64,000 nucleotides of DNA from Dioscorea cayenensis subsp. rotundata (taxonomy: Eukaryota > Streptophyta > Magnoliopsida > Dioscoreales > Dioscoreaceae), in contig NC_052475.1 of NCBI RefSeq assembly GCF_009730915.1, positions 31,247,016 to 31,311,015 on the forward strand, given 5' to 3'. Below the pieces are notes generated by a model, which saw only the letters and a program-made list of their open reading frames with translations, was not told the DNA's origin and searched no databases. Shown here piece by piece: positions 36,739 to 49,300 of the stretch. The stretch's first letter is position 1; every line of letters starts with the position of its first letter. The position numbers and the translations under genes are program-made.

Positions 36739-37417
36739 CCCGGAAATTGTCACTGGTAGACTTGGTAAAGGGGTGGATGGTCGTTTTACCTGAGTGGATA
36801 TATATATAATAAAAATTTAAATGCAATTATGTAAATACCTATCAAAAAACATGTAATTATTACCCACCACAATCTCTCACTCTTAGAAATTACACGTTAT
36901 GAGAAAAGTGTGTATGCAAATAGTCTAACAAATCATTAATTTATGAAAAATTTAGAATGAAATGAAATTTTACTTTATCTATAATATTTACTATAAATAT
37001 ATATTTATATATATTAAAAATATACTTTTAAAACCCAAAGACACCCATTTACTTAAAAAAAAAAACGGTTTCACTGGTAAAATTATGGGTAGATAAATAA
37101 ATCTTTTACCCGTGCAGACAAATTACGGTCGGTTACTCACGAGTATTGGCCCCCTTTTACCAGATCAAATCCATAATGGGGCACATACTCAGCCTCAGCA
37201 ATTAATCTTTTATGTAGATGGAGTGATGCACAATGGCCAATAATAGTTCACGCAAATGAATAAATCATTAATACAAATTTATTATATCAATGCTCATGTT
37301 TCCGAATTTATGAAGACATCTATATATATATACATATACATACCACTTCAATGAGCAACTACTTTCAACCAAAACATGCAGTACCACTGCAGGATAATAC
37401 TAATGATATATCACAGC

Positions 37418-37454
<37 letters not shown>

Positions 37455-37626
37455 TGAATACTTGATGCTGCAGATGACTGAAATGTGAAAAAGTCAGGGA
37501 AAATCATAGGGTTGACAACATACTGAACAAGATCTGGGTTATTACTCTCCCAAATGAGTTCGTATACGCTACAGAAATGATGATGCTTGCGCTAGTCACG
37601 GCAAATTCACATCCATGCAGCTTGTG
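36739..37626. other. Spacer with (CA)n microsatellite
   Basis: AT-rich spacer; about fifteen CA dinucleotides at 37421-37451. The right part may be 3' UTR of the mTERF gene. No coding region supported. Confidence 0.6.
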
Positions 37627-37918
37627 TCAAATTAATGAAATGAAAGGTCTATAAAGAAAAGAGAAAATTTGAAAGACGGTGACCTCTAATCTAAGGCTTC
37701 TCCTTATCCAGCATGAACTCTGCAGTGCACCTCGGCCATTTTTTTTACCATTATTTTCTTTCTCACCTTTACCCATGACTCCTTCCATGTAACTTGAAGT
37801 GTCCACAGAAGAAGGGGCACTGAACAAGCATCCAGCAATCCGGTCCATCACTTTACCAATTATTCCAACAATGATTGCTCTGAGCATGAGATCTGAAAAT
37901 GAGAGACTAGTCATGCCT
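37627..37918 (-). other. Possible spliced 3'-UTR exon or unrecognised small ORF
   Basis: An open frame of unknown family (contains LMLRAIIVGIIGKVMDRIAG) follows a good acceptor, CTACTGATGCAG, at about 37919. A matching donor (CAG followed by GTTAACT) lies about 23 bases after the mTERF4 stop codon. The simplest reading is a 3'-UTR intron with this as the terminal exon; the frame itself has no recognised domain. Confidence 0.25.
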
Positions 37919-38930
37919 GCATCAGTAGACACCAAACATCAGAGGATAAATACCAGTGATCCTACAATCAGCTGAGATTATCAATAGTTTACATTGGCTA
38001 ACAGAATATAACCAATAGGAACCAGCAACTACATCTCTCAGGGTAGATAACCTTATCAGAATAAAAGAAGAACAAGATCAGTAGATCACAATGTTCAAGG
38101 TATTCATGGTAATTCAAATGATCAACCTTAAAATGTGCTAAAAATACATGATATCAAATGTCAACCTGCTCTTGAGAAACCCAATAAGAAGAGCAGAGTA
38201 ACACTTGAGTGACAAGGGCTAAAAAGAATGAAGGAAAGAAAGATTAAAAAAAAAAAACTCAACAAAAACATATTATTCATGTGAGTAACAGAAATGAGCT
38301 TCTTTCTCTATTAAGTAAAACAACTCCTTAGTTGGCATTGAAAAGATTCTGAAATGAGAAGACTCAAGGGTCTACATCGACCACGAGTTGAAGCTTCCAT
38401 GCTAAGAAATGTTCATGAATTGATATGCAAAACAGAGACAAGATAAACATCAGCAAACATGAAAACTAAAGAGTATCTTAAAAGAAGCTACCCATTTCAT
38501 AAGCAGTGTCAACAAAATAACAAAGGCAACAAAAACCAAACCACCACAAGCCCACTGAAAAGAGGTATCAAATTGTTAGATGAGCCTATTGAGTGTTCCA
38601 TTCGGTTAAATTTTAACGACTTTGTTGATAACTGTATTCCATGTACATTAAACTAAGGATTTACATATGGAATACAACCAAGCAAGTACGATTAAGTAAT
38701 GAAATAATTAAGCAGGTTAATTTCATGCAAGAAAAAAGAATCCCAAATTTATATAAATAAGAAACTTATAAGTGACTAATGATACCTTTCCCATGCCAGA
38801 AAAAGTAAGGTGTGCAGCATTGCCATACAAATAGACCAGGCGATCAGACTATAATATCAATCGTAACTTAAATATTTAGGGTATTCTTATCGCCAGCAAA
38901 AGTTAACCTGATCCGTATAAAAAACATATA

Positions 38931-40397
38931 CTATAGTGAAACAGTCCGCCGGTAAAGCACTTCACCATCACTGTCCTCATCCTCATCTTCTGAAACCAAC
39001 TCATTTCCGGGCATCTCCAATTTCCCTCCCATAGCAAAAGAAGGTCCAGGAGTGTCTGCATCAATATATTCAGCTTTCATCCTCTCCTCAAACCGCTGGT
39101 CACTACAATTCAAGAACCACCCCAAGCTACACTTAATCCCCTTGCTAGCAAGCACCCGATACCTTGGCTTAATCCTCGACTCCAAACTATATGTAAAATA
39201 TTCTGGGAATTCCACCAGCTCCTCCATCGGACGTTTCATCTCACTTTTACAGAAATAGAAACTATTCTTCATGAGCTCTACTCTAACCGCAGCCAATTGT
39301 GGGCATTTCACAAACATTTTGGCAACATCCTCAGTGGAGAACCCACGAGCCCACAAAAACTCAATGGGCTTCATGATAATACTCTGGTTGAGACTAACAA
39401 TCTGAGGCATCCTCTCCAGAGCTCGGGCGAATCCATCAGGATCAATCCTGAGCTTCAAGTTGAAGAAATACTGCTGAGATGACAGCTTGGCCTTGAGAGG
39501 GAGACCGAGAATTTGTGGGTACTGAACAATCACCGAGGGAAGCCTCTCACTGCGAACACCAAAACTAAGTAATGCCTCCACATTCGGCTTCACAGTCTCC
39601 TGCAGATCATAGCCCAAAATGTAGGTCCTTTTCTCTAGAACCTTGGCCAAGATCTTCTTGGGAATGCCAAGTGAAAGCAAGAAGTCCACCAAAGGTTTGA
39701 TCTTTGTGCCAACACGCATGCCCAAGAAGTACGGGAACTGAGTCACCATCGGGCCAATGTCCCGCGGAGAAACGCCGATGCTGACGAGATACGCAACAGA
39801 TGTGCTCATTGTTCCTTCAAGCTTGAAACCGAGAAGCTCTGGGTACTTCTGAAGAACATAAGGGATGTCATGGCGCTCAACATCGAGCCCGCGAAGGAAC
39901 TTGACGACAGGGACGAGCTCAACGACGACGCTGGAGTGGAGTACCTGGGGATAGTTCCGAACGAACTCGCCGAGCTTGGATCGAGGGATGCCGAGCTTCT
40001 CAAGGTATCCAAGGACAGGGATAATGTTTTTGCGGACGCTGCAGGCGAGGACCAGGGGGTAGGCGTTGAGGTCATCCACAGTAAGGCCGAGGCGGTGGAG
40101 GAACTCGACGCGCTCGCGCATGACGTCAACGGTGGAGGGGAGCTCAAGGGGCTCGAGCTCATCGGGGACGATGCCGATGGACTTGAGATAATCAGAGATG
40201 ATAACCCTGGAGACAAGGCGCTCCTTGCGGCCCTGGATGACGCCCCAGGTCACTGACGGCATCTCGTACTCCGGCGGCTTCGCCGGCGATTTGGAGGAGA
40301 AGCGGGAAGCATTGAGATGGAATGGGATTGGGGTTAGGGTTTGAGAGATGCGGATTGGGATGCGGAATCGAAGGTTTCGACGGAGAAGATGGAGCAT
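38931..40397 (-). CDS. MTERF4: mTERF4 (BSM/RUG2), plastid mTERF protein
   Basis: Helical-repeat nucleic-acid-binding protein. The orthologue (Arabidopsis BSM/RUGOSA2, maize mTERF4) acts in chloroplasts, notably in group II intron splicing and rRNA maturation, and its loss gives albino or variegated plants. One uninterrupted exon, 488 residues. The start is the first in-frame ATG, MLHLLRRNLRFRIPIR, a basic targeting peptide. The diagnostic YEMPSVTWGVIQGRKE follows near residue 43. Tandem mTERF repeats with the LGxxxxxxxxxxxxYPxxL pattern cover about residues 100-370, e.g. LGEFVRNYPQVL, IPYVLQKYPELLG, IGPMVTQFPYFLG. SLGWFLNCSDQRFEERM and the acidic tail ending DGEVLYRRTVSL match the family end. 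High GC at the 5' end, no introns. Confidence 0.96.
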   Translation of the reverse strand: MLHLLRRNLRFRIPIRISQTLTPIPFHLNASRFSSKSPAKPPEYEMPSVTWGVIQGRKERLVSRVIISDYLKSIGIVPDELEPLELPSTVDVMRERVEFLHRLGLTVDDLNAYPLVLACSVRKNIIPVLGYLEKLGIPRSKLGEFVRNYPQVLHSSVVVELVPVVKFLRGLDVERHDIPYVLQKYPELLGFKLEGTMSTSVAYLVSIGVSPRDIGPMVTQFPYFLGMRVGTKIKPLVDFLLSLGIPKKILAKVLEKRTYILGYDLQETVKPNVEALLSFGVRSERLPSVIVQYPQILGLPLKAKLSSQQYFFNLKLRIDPDGFARALERMPQIVSLNQSIIMKPIEFLWARGFSTEDVAKMFVKCPQLAAVRVELMKNSFYFCKSEMKRPMEELVEFPEYFTYSLESRIKPRYRVLASKGIKCSLGWFLNCSDQRFEERMKAEYIDADTPGPSFAMGGKLEMPGNELVSEDEDEDSDGEVLYRRTVSL

Positions 40398-40410
40398 TTG
40401 GGAGGAAACC

Positions 40411-40456
40411 AAACCCTAGAATCGGAGGAAGAGGACGGAGTTGGGAACTAGGGTTT
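40411..40456 (-). promoter_or_regulatory. Telobox pair upstream of mTERF4
   Basis: AAACCCTA at 40411 and the inverted TAGGGTTT at about 40449 sit within 60 bases upstream of the start codon. They are common plant promoter elements; activity is inferred. Confidence 0.4.
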
Positions 40457-40472
40457 TGCGAAAGCGGGTTGG

Positions 40473-43317
40473 TTTATTACTGGTTCATGGTTGAACCAAG
40501 TTGGTTTTTTTATTGGTTCAATTTTGAACCGGGTTGGTTTTTCCATATAGAGTAATATATTATATATATACATTGATTTTCTATGATTTGAATTTTATAT
40601 ATTTTTTATTTTTTATTTTTTATTTTTTTTATACAATATAAATAGACCACCATGCATGTATTTTTTATTATTATGCCTCAACCATACATTAAAAAGATAG
40701 TCAAACTCTCGATCTTCCACATAGGAATCAAATGTCTTACCATTAAATTATTATTGTGGTGATAGATTTAAATTTTATTAAAAATAATTATTTTTTATCA
40801 AATTATTATTTATCATTATTATTATTATTTTGGGTTTTTATCTACAAAGTTTTAAGAGTGATGAGATCTAAATAATTTTTTTATATAGTGGTTAAAAATA
40901 ACTTGCATAATCAACCCAAGTCTATATAATTTGGATCAATGCTTGCTAATAATTTATTAATTATATTGCATTGAAATTATTTAATTCATATGATTATGAC
41001 TAATATTTTGTATTTAAATGACTAGTTATTAATTTAATAAATTTTGCAACTTATTTTGAGTGCTTACCAAAAGTAATTTGTTTACATGTGATTTGAATTT
41101 GACTCTCTAAGAGGATTTTGTCATGACCAAAATTACTGGTTTAAAAATAAAACATGGCATAAAGAAAAATCCCTTGTGTAAAAGGGGATTTTTTTAAGGG
41201 TTGTGTTATGACAAAAATTTAAAACCCACAAAATTTAATTTGATTTTGTCTTCAATAATTAACTATGTCAAGTCTAAGGCAGCAGAACTAGTGGACCACC
41301 CTTAAAATTTTCAATGAAAATATTAATTTGAAGCATCTCTTTTACATATACACCCTTAAACAAATTATGAAATTATATTTTCTTTTATGAAAATTGTTAA
41401 AAATAATAATAATGTAATATGTGGATCATTTTTAGCATCCAATTTCAAAGAACTAAATTTAGATTTGATAGAAGTTTAAATAAATGCAAATAGTATGGAA
41501 GAGGTTGTAATATTATACTCTATATGATCCCAAATAAATGTTGTTTAAAGTTTTAATACTAGAATTAGAAAAAATATATATTTAATAGCTTAAATGATAT
41601 GAATACTTGACTAAAATATTTTTTCATAAAAATATACTTCATTAATATCTCCCACCCAATATCAATCTCTGACATTGAAAAATATGGAATTGATTAAGAA
41701 TTATATATAAGAAAAATCTTTTATTAAAGCAAGAATAACATTAAAAAAAATTAAAATATTGTTTTTCACATTTTTATAAAAGAAAAAGTGCATCTGACGA
41801 AGGCTTCTTTGTGTATTTATTAATATTTATTTATCAAGTTACTATATTTCATTTTTTTGATGGTATATGGGATCTAATAAATGCTAAGTCAAAAGATTTG
41901 TAACAACCTTTTCAAAAATTTGTAACATGCAATGAGATATAATAGTATTAATATTTTTCAATTTTTTAAAATTACCCTGCAGTATTCAGTTCGATGAAAT
42001 ATTATAAAATAAAAAAATTCACTAAATTACATAATGGTTTGAGTTTGTAACTTTGTACATTTTAATACCCTATAGTATTAATTATTTATAAAAAAAGTGT
42101 CAAAATGCTTAACCCTATATTAATACTTATTGACATTGAAAAAAATATATTTGAATTTTTTTTTCTGCACTTATTTACTTTACTGCAATGAATTTCCTCT
42201 CATAATTATATTATTTTATTTCTAAATTGGTTGATAAATGAAATAAATTAAAAGTGAATTGTATAACTCATCATATCTATTTTTATGACATGCTAATAAG
42301 TAGCAATTGGGTTAACACCTTTTGGCAAAAGATTTAAACTATAAAATACTAAAATGTTAAAACTCAATCCAGAAATTAAACCCGAATTGTATTATTTAGC
42401 GAAATTTCCTCTAAAAAAATTTCTCCATTAAAATTTTAAAATTATTTTTTTCCACCTTCAAATTAATTTTTAAAATTATGTAATGCTATTAATATAATAA
42501 ACTCTCACTTCGAAGCACTCATGTTTCTTTTTTTTTAAAATTTATAAATTATAAAAAAATATTATAATTAGTTCTATACAAAGTTTTTTTTAACATTTAC
42601 GATTAATATATATATATATATATAATCAGGATATGTGCACATCTGAAAATTGATTATTTAGTTATATGTCCTCAACTGAAGGTAGAAGAACTTAGAGCAT
42701 TATAGAAAATGAATAATAAATAGTGCTAAAGTTGATATATAATTGCTAACATACATATAGAGAGAGAAAAAAAAAAACACATAATTCCAAATGTTATATA
42801 TTCAAAGGTTTGATTTTAAGGAAATTTCTTCTTGGCCCCTGCACACACCAAAATGGTTAGATGGAAGTTGAGAGCAAAAGAGCAACAATGACGTCCACCC
42901 ACAAATTGAACAAGTTGTTGGAAGATGGTTACATAAGAATGGGGGATGGAATACATGCAATAAAGTCTATATAGAGAAGACTTATTTATAATTCATATAT
43001 ATCTTTTAAAATATACATTTGAATATAATTGGACGTGAAGCTCTCTTTAGAGTTTATTTTAATACATTATTGTAATTCCCACCTCTTCTTCTTTCATCCA
43101 TGTTTAGAAGTTCAATGCATGCATGCATGCATGCATTTGTCTAGTTATTTATGTGTGTGTATTATATATATAGTGAGGTTAATAAAGAGAGAAGCATGAA
43201 AACCGCCCCATGTGGCCTTATTATGCAACTTGCATTTGATTCATAACTCAGTTTGACAAATTTGGCTTTTCTTTTTGTTTCTTCCTATCAAAGTACTCTT
43301 ATGATTAACATGCTAGC
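40473..43317. other. AT-rich spacer
   Basis: About 2.8 kb of AT-rich DNA. At 40480-40545 there are three GGTT-containing direct and inverted copies (GGTTCAxxxTTGAACC). A GCATGCATGCATGCATG run lies near 43118-43135. I see no gene or RNA. Confidence 0.6.
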
Positions 43318-43334
43318 AACTTAGGTTTCTTTTA

Positions 43335-43539
43335 GCCAACGACCTTCGGGTCTATTGGTACACGGGTCGCCGATAGAGCTCTCACCGAGTGGTGAGAGTT
43401 CGATTCTCGATCGATCAGACATTTCGAGAGTTGTGAATAGTGGTTGTGACTGGGCGTGGTTCAGCGCACGTGACGTGCCCCATCCCCACTGTCAGCGTCC
43501 CCGGCCTCCAATGGGTTCGCCCCACTCCTCTTTCCCAAA
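43335..43539 (+). mobile_element. SINE-like retroposon with 17-bp target duplication
   Basis: A 205-bp GC-richer insert flanked by perfect 17-bp direct repeats AACTTAGGTTTCTTTTA (43318-43334 and 43540-43556). Its first 90 bases look tRNA-derived: a box-A-like GGTCTATTGGTACACGG and a box-B-like GAGTTCGATTC. It ends TTTCCCAAA. Length, internal promoter-like boxes and a long target duplication fit a plant SINE. The perfect duplication means a fairly recent insertion. Family name not assigned. Confidence 0.82.
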
Positions 43540-43556
43540 AACTTAGGTTTCTTTTA

Positions 43557-44005
43557 ACACAATTTTTATAAGTTTCTTATGGTCCTATTTACATATTATA
43601 GATGGAAGAAATTATTTATTTTTGTTTCGTATCCTTTAGATTTCTTTGGTTTTAACCGAATACATCTAGATAGAAAGTCTCTACAAAACTCTAATGTTTA
43701 CTAGATTGGCTTTAGTTTTATATATATATATATATATATAGTTTAAATGACGAGCAATGAAGACCACTTTTCCGGTCCTAACTATTAGTGGAATATCATT
43801 CGGAAAAATTAAATTTTAATCATATGCGAGAACATATAAGTTTAAATTATAAATTTAAATCTTCTTCTCATGATTATTAATGTTGAAAAATTATAATGTA
43901 ATTAAAATATAAAACTAAAATCTCAAAGCAAAATTGAGGTATTATAAAATTGGTTGAACAACATGAATGCTTTAGTTCAACTCTATTATGAGCAATAATT
44001 ATGTT

Positions 44006-44043
<38 letters not shown>

Positions 44044-45680
44044 TTTGAATATGGTGAATAAAAGGGGATTTTCTCACCAAGTGCTTGGCACATTAGATAC
44101 AAGATCTTTTTGATTGATTTTGTACCATATTAGTTATTTAGAAATATCATTTACATTACATTTGAATTAATTAAACATAAAATATATGCACATACTCAAT
44201 GCAAAATTAAGTTCAAGAAAAATTTTATTCAGCCTCATTAATCCAACCACAAATACTTAATTTTGACATTAATGGCTAAAACATTATGTATACATGAATA
44301 TATTTGGTGTTATATATATATATGTGTGTGTGTGTGTCACATAATATTTGGAATCAACCTAAGAAAATATATGAATGTTAGTCTATGCAAGAAGGCTACA
44401 TAGAGTAGATAAATAGGACCAAGTCATGGAGCCATATCATGTCATTTCTTCTTCTGAAAACAAATATATCAAGTTGGATGTTGATGTGCTGCATGTCTTA
44501 TTAATGAAATTAATTAATATTTACATGAATATATAGAGCTATGAGCCTATGAGCCTAACTGTTCTGATTTTTTAATAAGCAATCAAAATAATAATAATAT
44601 AATAAAATGTAGAGCTATGGATTATGTTTATGAATAAACAAATAACTAAATTATTAATATGGAAATAATTATTTATAGTATAATTAAGATTATGTGAAAA
44701 ATATAAATTTCATCTAAATTGATATAAAGAGACATTGTAAAAATTGATATAATTTACACACATAATGAATTTGATATGAACTAGTTATTAGAGTAACTAA
44801 ATTGTATCAAGATATAAGGTACGTCTAAATATTTTAATTGAAAGCATTAATGGTAATAATTTGTTCTTTTTCAAAATCACCAAATTATTTTTTTTTCTGT
44901 AAAATCACTTAGAAAAATAAAAAAACAAAAATCAAATATGTATATATATATATATATATATATATCATATCATAATAAACAAAATAAATGGTGTTGTATG
45001 GAAGGAAACTAGAACTAACAACCATCTACCAACCTTGTTGACCATTAGCCACCATCATATCATCTGTCCATATGCTAGATTAATTAATGTATATTTTTAT
45101 TTATTTTCTTTTTTTTTGCAAAATGTAAATATTTATTACAACCAATAAAACTTAACTAATTCGAACTAATTTTTAACATATTATTAAATTCTATATCTCT
45201 CATATATTAGTCCCACAATTAATTGCTGTTTATGTCATTCATTGAAATAAGTATAAATATCACCCTGTGCCATATAATATTAGATATGCTTTCCAATAAA
45301 TAGGATTATTATATTTAATATTCATCAATTATTAATTATTATAAAAAATTTCCCTTGATGCTCAGAACACAAATTTAAAAAATAAATAAATAAATAAATA
45401 AAATATTTAATATCAGAATGGCAAGTATGTTAGTTGACAAGTAATTTAGTAAAATGAAGAGGGGTATAATCGTAAAAAAGCAAGGAAGACGACAAGAAGA
45501 GAAGGATATGAACGAAGATCACGAAACAGTGGAAGATATTTGCGAGTCGAGAGCGTGAAGTTGCTTCTCTCTCACGCTTCCATTATCTTCGCCGGAGATG
45601 ACGATCATCACCGCCGGAGCTCACCAGAAGTTTTCCGGAAGCTCATAGGAACGATCTCTCTGTCCGATCGATCGCGAGGA
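43557..45680. other. AT-rich spacer upstream of the Dof gene
   Basis: Holds several (AT)n runs (for example 43719-43740, 44011-44040, 44941-44966) and a (TG)n run near 44323-44337. The last 250 bases form the Dof leader/promoter. No other gene seen. Confidence 0.6.
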
Positions 45681-46343
45681 ATGCAAGACTTGCAAGCGAT
45701 GATGTTGCAGCGCCGATTACGAGGGTACGAGCCGCCGTCTCAGCACGCCGCCGCCGTAGCGCCACCTCCGCCGATCAAGTGCCCCCGTTGCGACTCCACC
45801 AATACAAAGTTCTGCTACTATAACAACTACAACCTCTCACAGCCCCGCCACTTCTGCAAGGCTTGCCGGCGGTACTGGACTAAGGGCGGCGTCCTTCGCA
45901 ACGTCCCCGTCGGCGGTGGCTCCCGTAAGAGCTCGTCGAAGCGTAGTTCCTCATCCTCCTCCAAGAAACCCTCCGCTGTCGCCGACAGCGATCGCCGCCG
46001 CCCCGTTGTCTCCCGATCCAACAGCGATGCGTCTTCCCTTTCAAACCCTAACCCTAACCCTAACCGTAGCCCGCCACGTCATCCGGAGCCGGATCTGAAC
46101 CCGGACGCCGGTGGTTCTCTCACTGGACTCATAGCAGCGGCAGAGAAGCAGTCTACGGTGGGGATGGGGTTTGGGTTCAGTGATCCAACGGCTGGGATCA
46201 CGGATCTGGGACCGAGGATGGTTGGCGGTGAGATCAACGGCTTGGATTGGCCGGCGCCGGTGTTCGAACAGGGAGAGTTCTGGAATCAGGGTCAGTGGAG
46301 CGAAACCGACCCGAACCCCGACCCCTCTCTCTTTCTTCCCTAA
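45681..46343 (+). CDS. Dof zinc-finger transcription factor
   Basis: Plant-specific nuclear factor; the Dof finger binds AAAG cores. Single exon, 220 residues. The finger is complete: Cys34-X2-Cys37-X21-Cys59-X2-Cys62 in [19 protein letters not shown] and [14 protein letters not shown], then the basic [21 protein letters not shown] stretch. The start ATG encodes [12 protein letters not shown]; the open frame runs upstream to about 45540 but without an in-frame ATG. The rest is low-complexity; telomere-like AACCCT repeats at 46044-46065 encode Asn-Pro repeats. The C-terminus FWNQGQW...SLFLP resembles activation tails of several Dofs. Which Dof subgroup it belongs to cannot be settled by eye. 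Confidence 0.95.
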   Translation: MQDLQAMMLQRRLRGYEPPSQHAAAVAPPPPIKCPRCDSTNTKFCYYNNYNLSQPRHFCKACRRYWTKGGVLRNVPVGGGSRKSSSKRSSSSSSKKPSAVADSDRRRPVVSRSNSDASSLSNPNPNPNRSPPRHPEPDLNPDAGGSLTGLIAAAEKQSTVGMGFGFSDPTAGITDLGPRMVGGEINGLDWPAPVFEQGEFWNQGQWSETDPNPDPSLFLP

Positions 46344-49300
46344 TCTCTCCCGCCTCATTAATTACAAACTATTATTATTAATTATTAATTATTAATCAAT
46401 TCTGTGTATTTTTATATATATATATTTTTTATTTATTTTGGTTTCTTATTTACTTGTGTGTTTGGATTTGGCTAACTTTTTTTATTTGTTGTTTATATTT
46501 ATATAAATTAATAATTAATATTTCAGTTTGATATAATGGAGGTCAATTGGGATAGTGCTTGCTGTGGACTATTGCGTGCCACGTGGTACTTAACACTCTT
46601 GCATCACATTGTGATAATAATATCGCATTATTTAGAAGGTTTATTATTATTATTATATACATACATATTGTCTTCTCTGAAGATTTTATTCCTGATATCC
46701 TGATTTGTATTTACTTATATTTTTCAATTAGATATATTTTTTTTATAATGATTTTGTAGTGGTCATGTGAAATAACAAAACTACCTTTGTGAATATGAGC
46801 AGTTGTTCTTATCTCTCAATTGTTTATGAGACAGACCCATGTGAATTAATAATTCTTATGCTCGGTAATCGTCCTGAGAAGAGATCTTTGATTTAATTAA
46901 AGTCATTTATAGTTGTTGCAGTGTATATAGCAAATGATAGGATTAGAATTTAGAAGTCTAGTTATGTTTGCTTGTTTTAAGGCAGTAGAGAAATGGAATA
47001 TGAGTATATAAAATTAATAAAGCAAAACATATTGTTTTTCAATTTAAGAGATGGTTGATTGTTCTAATTGTATGTCCGTTACTTCACAAGTACAAAAGAA
47101 AGTCTAACTAGTAATTTCAACACTCGTTGAGGAAGTGTTGTTTTATACGGCAACAGTGGTGGTAATAGTTGTTCTCTATGTGCTACCAAACTAGTCCTAG
47201 CTTTTCACTTTTCAGCTCAGTTATGAAAAAAAAAAAAAACTAGTCAATTTGAATTTTTCATACTATGATTTGGTGAGCAAATAATTTCAAATTTGAATTT
47301 TTGTATATGAAAAAACACCCCCAGTATGTTACTCAGTAAATCATTAAATCTAAGGACCAAAAAGAAATAGATTTTTCAGTGGGACGAGATGTGTAGTTGT
47401 TGCACCAAAATATAATAAATGCCCCCTGATGAGTTCTTTGACGACTCTGGGAGAAATAACAAAGTTACAACAACATATGACATTGATTTCTCTGGAGAAT
47501 TAACAGAATTCCAAAAGCATGACACAGAGCAAACAAGATTGCGGCTATGAAATTAACGTCAAGAAGTGGTGGTATCTGACACAAAAATAACAAAAGTCAA
47601 ACATCTCAATCCAGCAGGAAACAATATTCAACAGATTTGACTTTGGACGAACTGAAGCAGACCACAAAGAAAATCATATATATTTTTTTTCCCATTCAAT
47701 CAGTACTTGTTAACATTGAAATTGAAGATGGTGATACTTCACAATAAGAATTAGCCTTAAAAAAATAAGTCAGTATTTATCATATAACTAACTACTTCAC
47801 AATGAGAATTAGCCTTAAAAAAGAAGTCAGTATTTCTCATATAACTAACTACTTCAGGTACATTGAAGGCATTAGTTGAGCCTCTGTTGTTATTCCTGAC
47901 CTTTCCCATAAAAGCTAATCAGTCTCAACAACTCTTCTATGAGATGTATAGTTTCATAAAATGAAGATTTGTTTCAAAAAAATAACAAATTGGTACACAA
48001 AGAACAAAACATCTGACAATCCAGCAGTCCAAAATTTTAAAACAATGATACAATCGCGCTGAGCTCGTATTCTGGCAGAAAGAATAATCACAGTAAGGAC
48101 GGGAAATAACATTACTTGTGCACAAAGCTGGTTGTAAACTATGGAACAAAAAAATTACACCTCAATTTACATCAAAGACGCGCAAAAGGATAGAACATGA
48201 CAGTGAACAATGATTAGTGAATGGGGGAACTGAGATACAATATCAGACCACCAACATGAACATTCCAGTGCACGATGAATGATCCACATGAAGCTGAAGG
48301 CCATTGAACTTGGTTTAAAATTTCTCTCAATCTGATGGTACAGTGTACATGAATAGCTCAAGAGGTGAAAAATGCACTGGTCACCCAACCTAACGCTGCC
48401 CTAAACAAGTGGAATGACCAAAAACCCACTTGGTTATATTACAGTACAAGACAAATGAAAAACAAAAAATTTGTTGCACTGAAAGTTACAAGACATCGAC
48501 AACAACCACATTGTACAATTCCTGATTAAGAGGGGTTAAGAGAACAACAAAAGATTCATCTAACCTAAAACCTCTTAGAGGAACAGTAAGAAAATAGAAA
48601 ATAACAAATTTAGACAACACTTGGCTGCACAGGAAATCAAATCGAGCCATAGCAACATAAAGTATGCACCAATGCTTCCAAATATCCCCCCAATCACAGT
48701 GCTAATGACCCGACAACTTCCGCAGCGGGACCAAGGGCATGAGAATGATCTCCTATAGGGAAGCCATATAGGAATCAAATTGGATGCCGAAACTAAAAGA
48801 ATTAGAATAATGATAAAAACTGTCATAGCAACACACAAACTGAAAGCAGTGCATATTAACTAACAAAAGTGAGCTACATGGCCATCCTAATCAAGTTACT
48901 GATCCTCATTAACAATGAATCATAATATACTTGTTTAAAACCATTTACTTGAAATTAAAATGAACCGGTATCATCTTCATAATATTAAGAAAAAGAAGGA
49001 ACAAGAGAATACAAAACCTAGAACAACAATGAAGTTTATTAGTGGAAGCAATCTAATGTTGTTAAAGTGTTGTTCAACACACCCCTCAACCCCCATGCAC
49101 CAAACAAAGACTTATCCAAAGGCCTAAGAATCTTACTAAAAATGATCAATTTCATCTGAAAGGTGTATAAGCGTGAAGGCTCACAACATACATCATCCCC
49201 CAATCCTAAACATTACTCATGTGACATGCCAATGCCATAATTCTGGACCTACCTAATGCATATCAAATAATATAATGTCAAAACATGAAATTACATAAAA

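Noticed and set aside
39806..40256. ORFs of 128-136 residues in other frames of mTERF4
   Set aside because: Low-complexity Ser or Asp-rich shadows of the mTERF4 exon.
43335..43420. Possible tRNA gene
   Set aside because: Box-A and box-B-like sequences exist but no cloverleaf with acceptor stem forms; the 17-bp flanking duplication makes it a SINE.
48575..48838. 87-residue hydrophobic minus-strand frame
   Set aside because: No family match, no partner exons in phase, inside likely UTR/spacer DNA.
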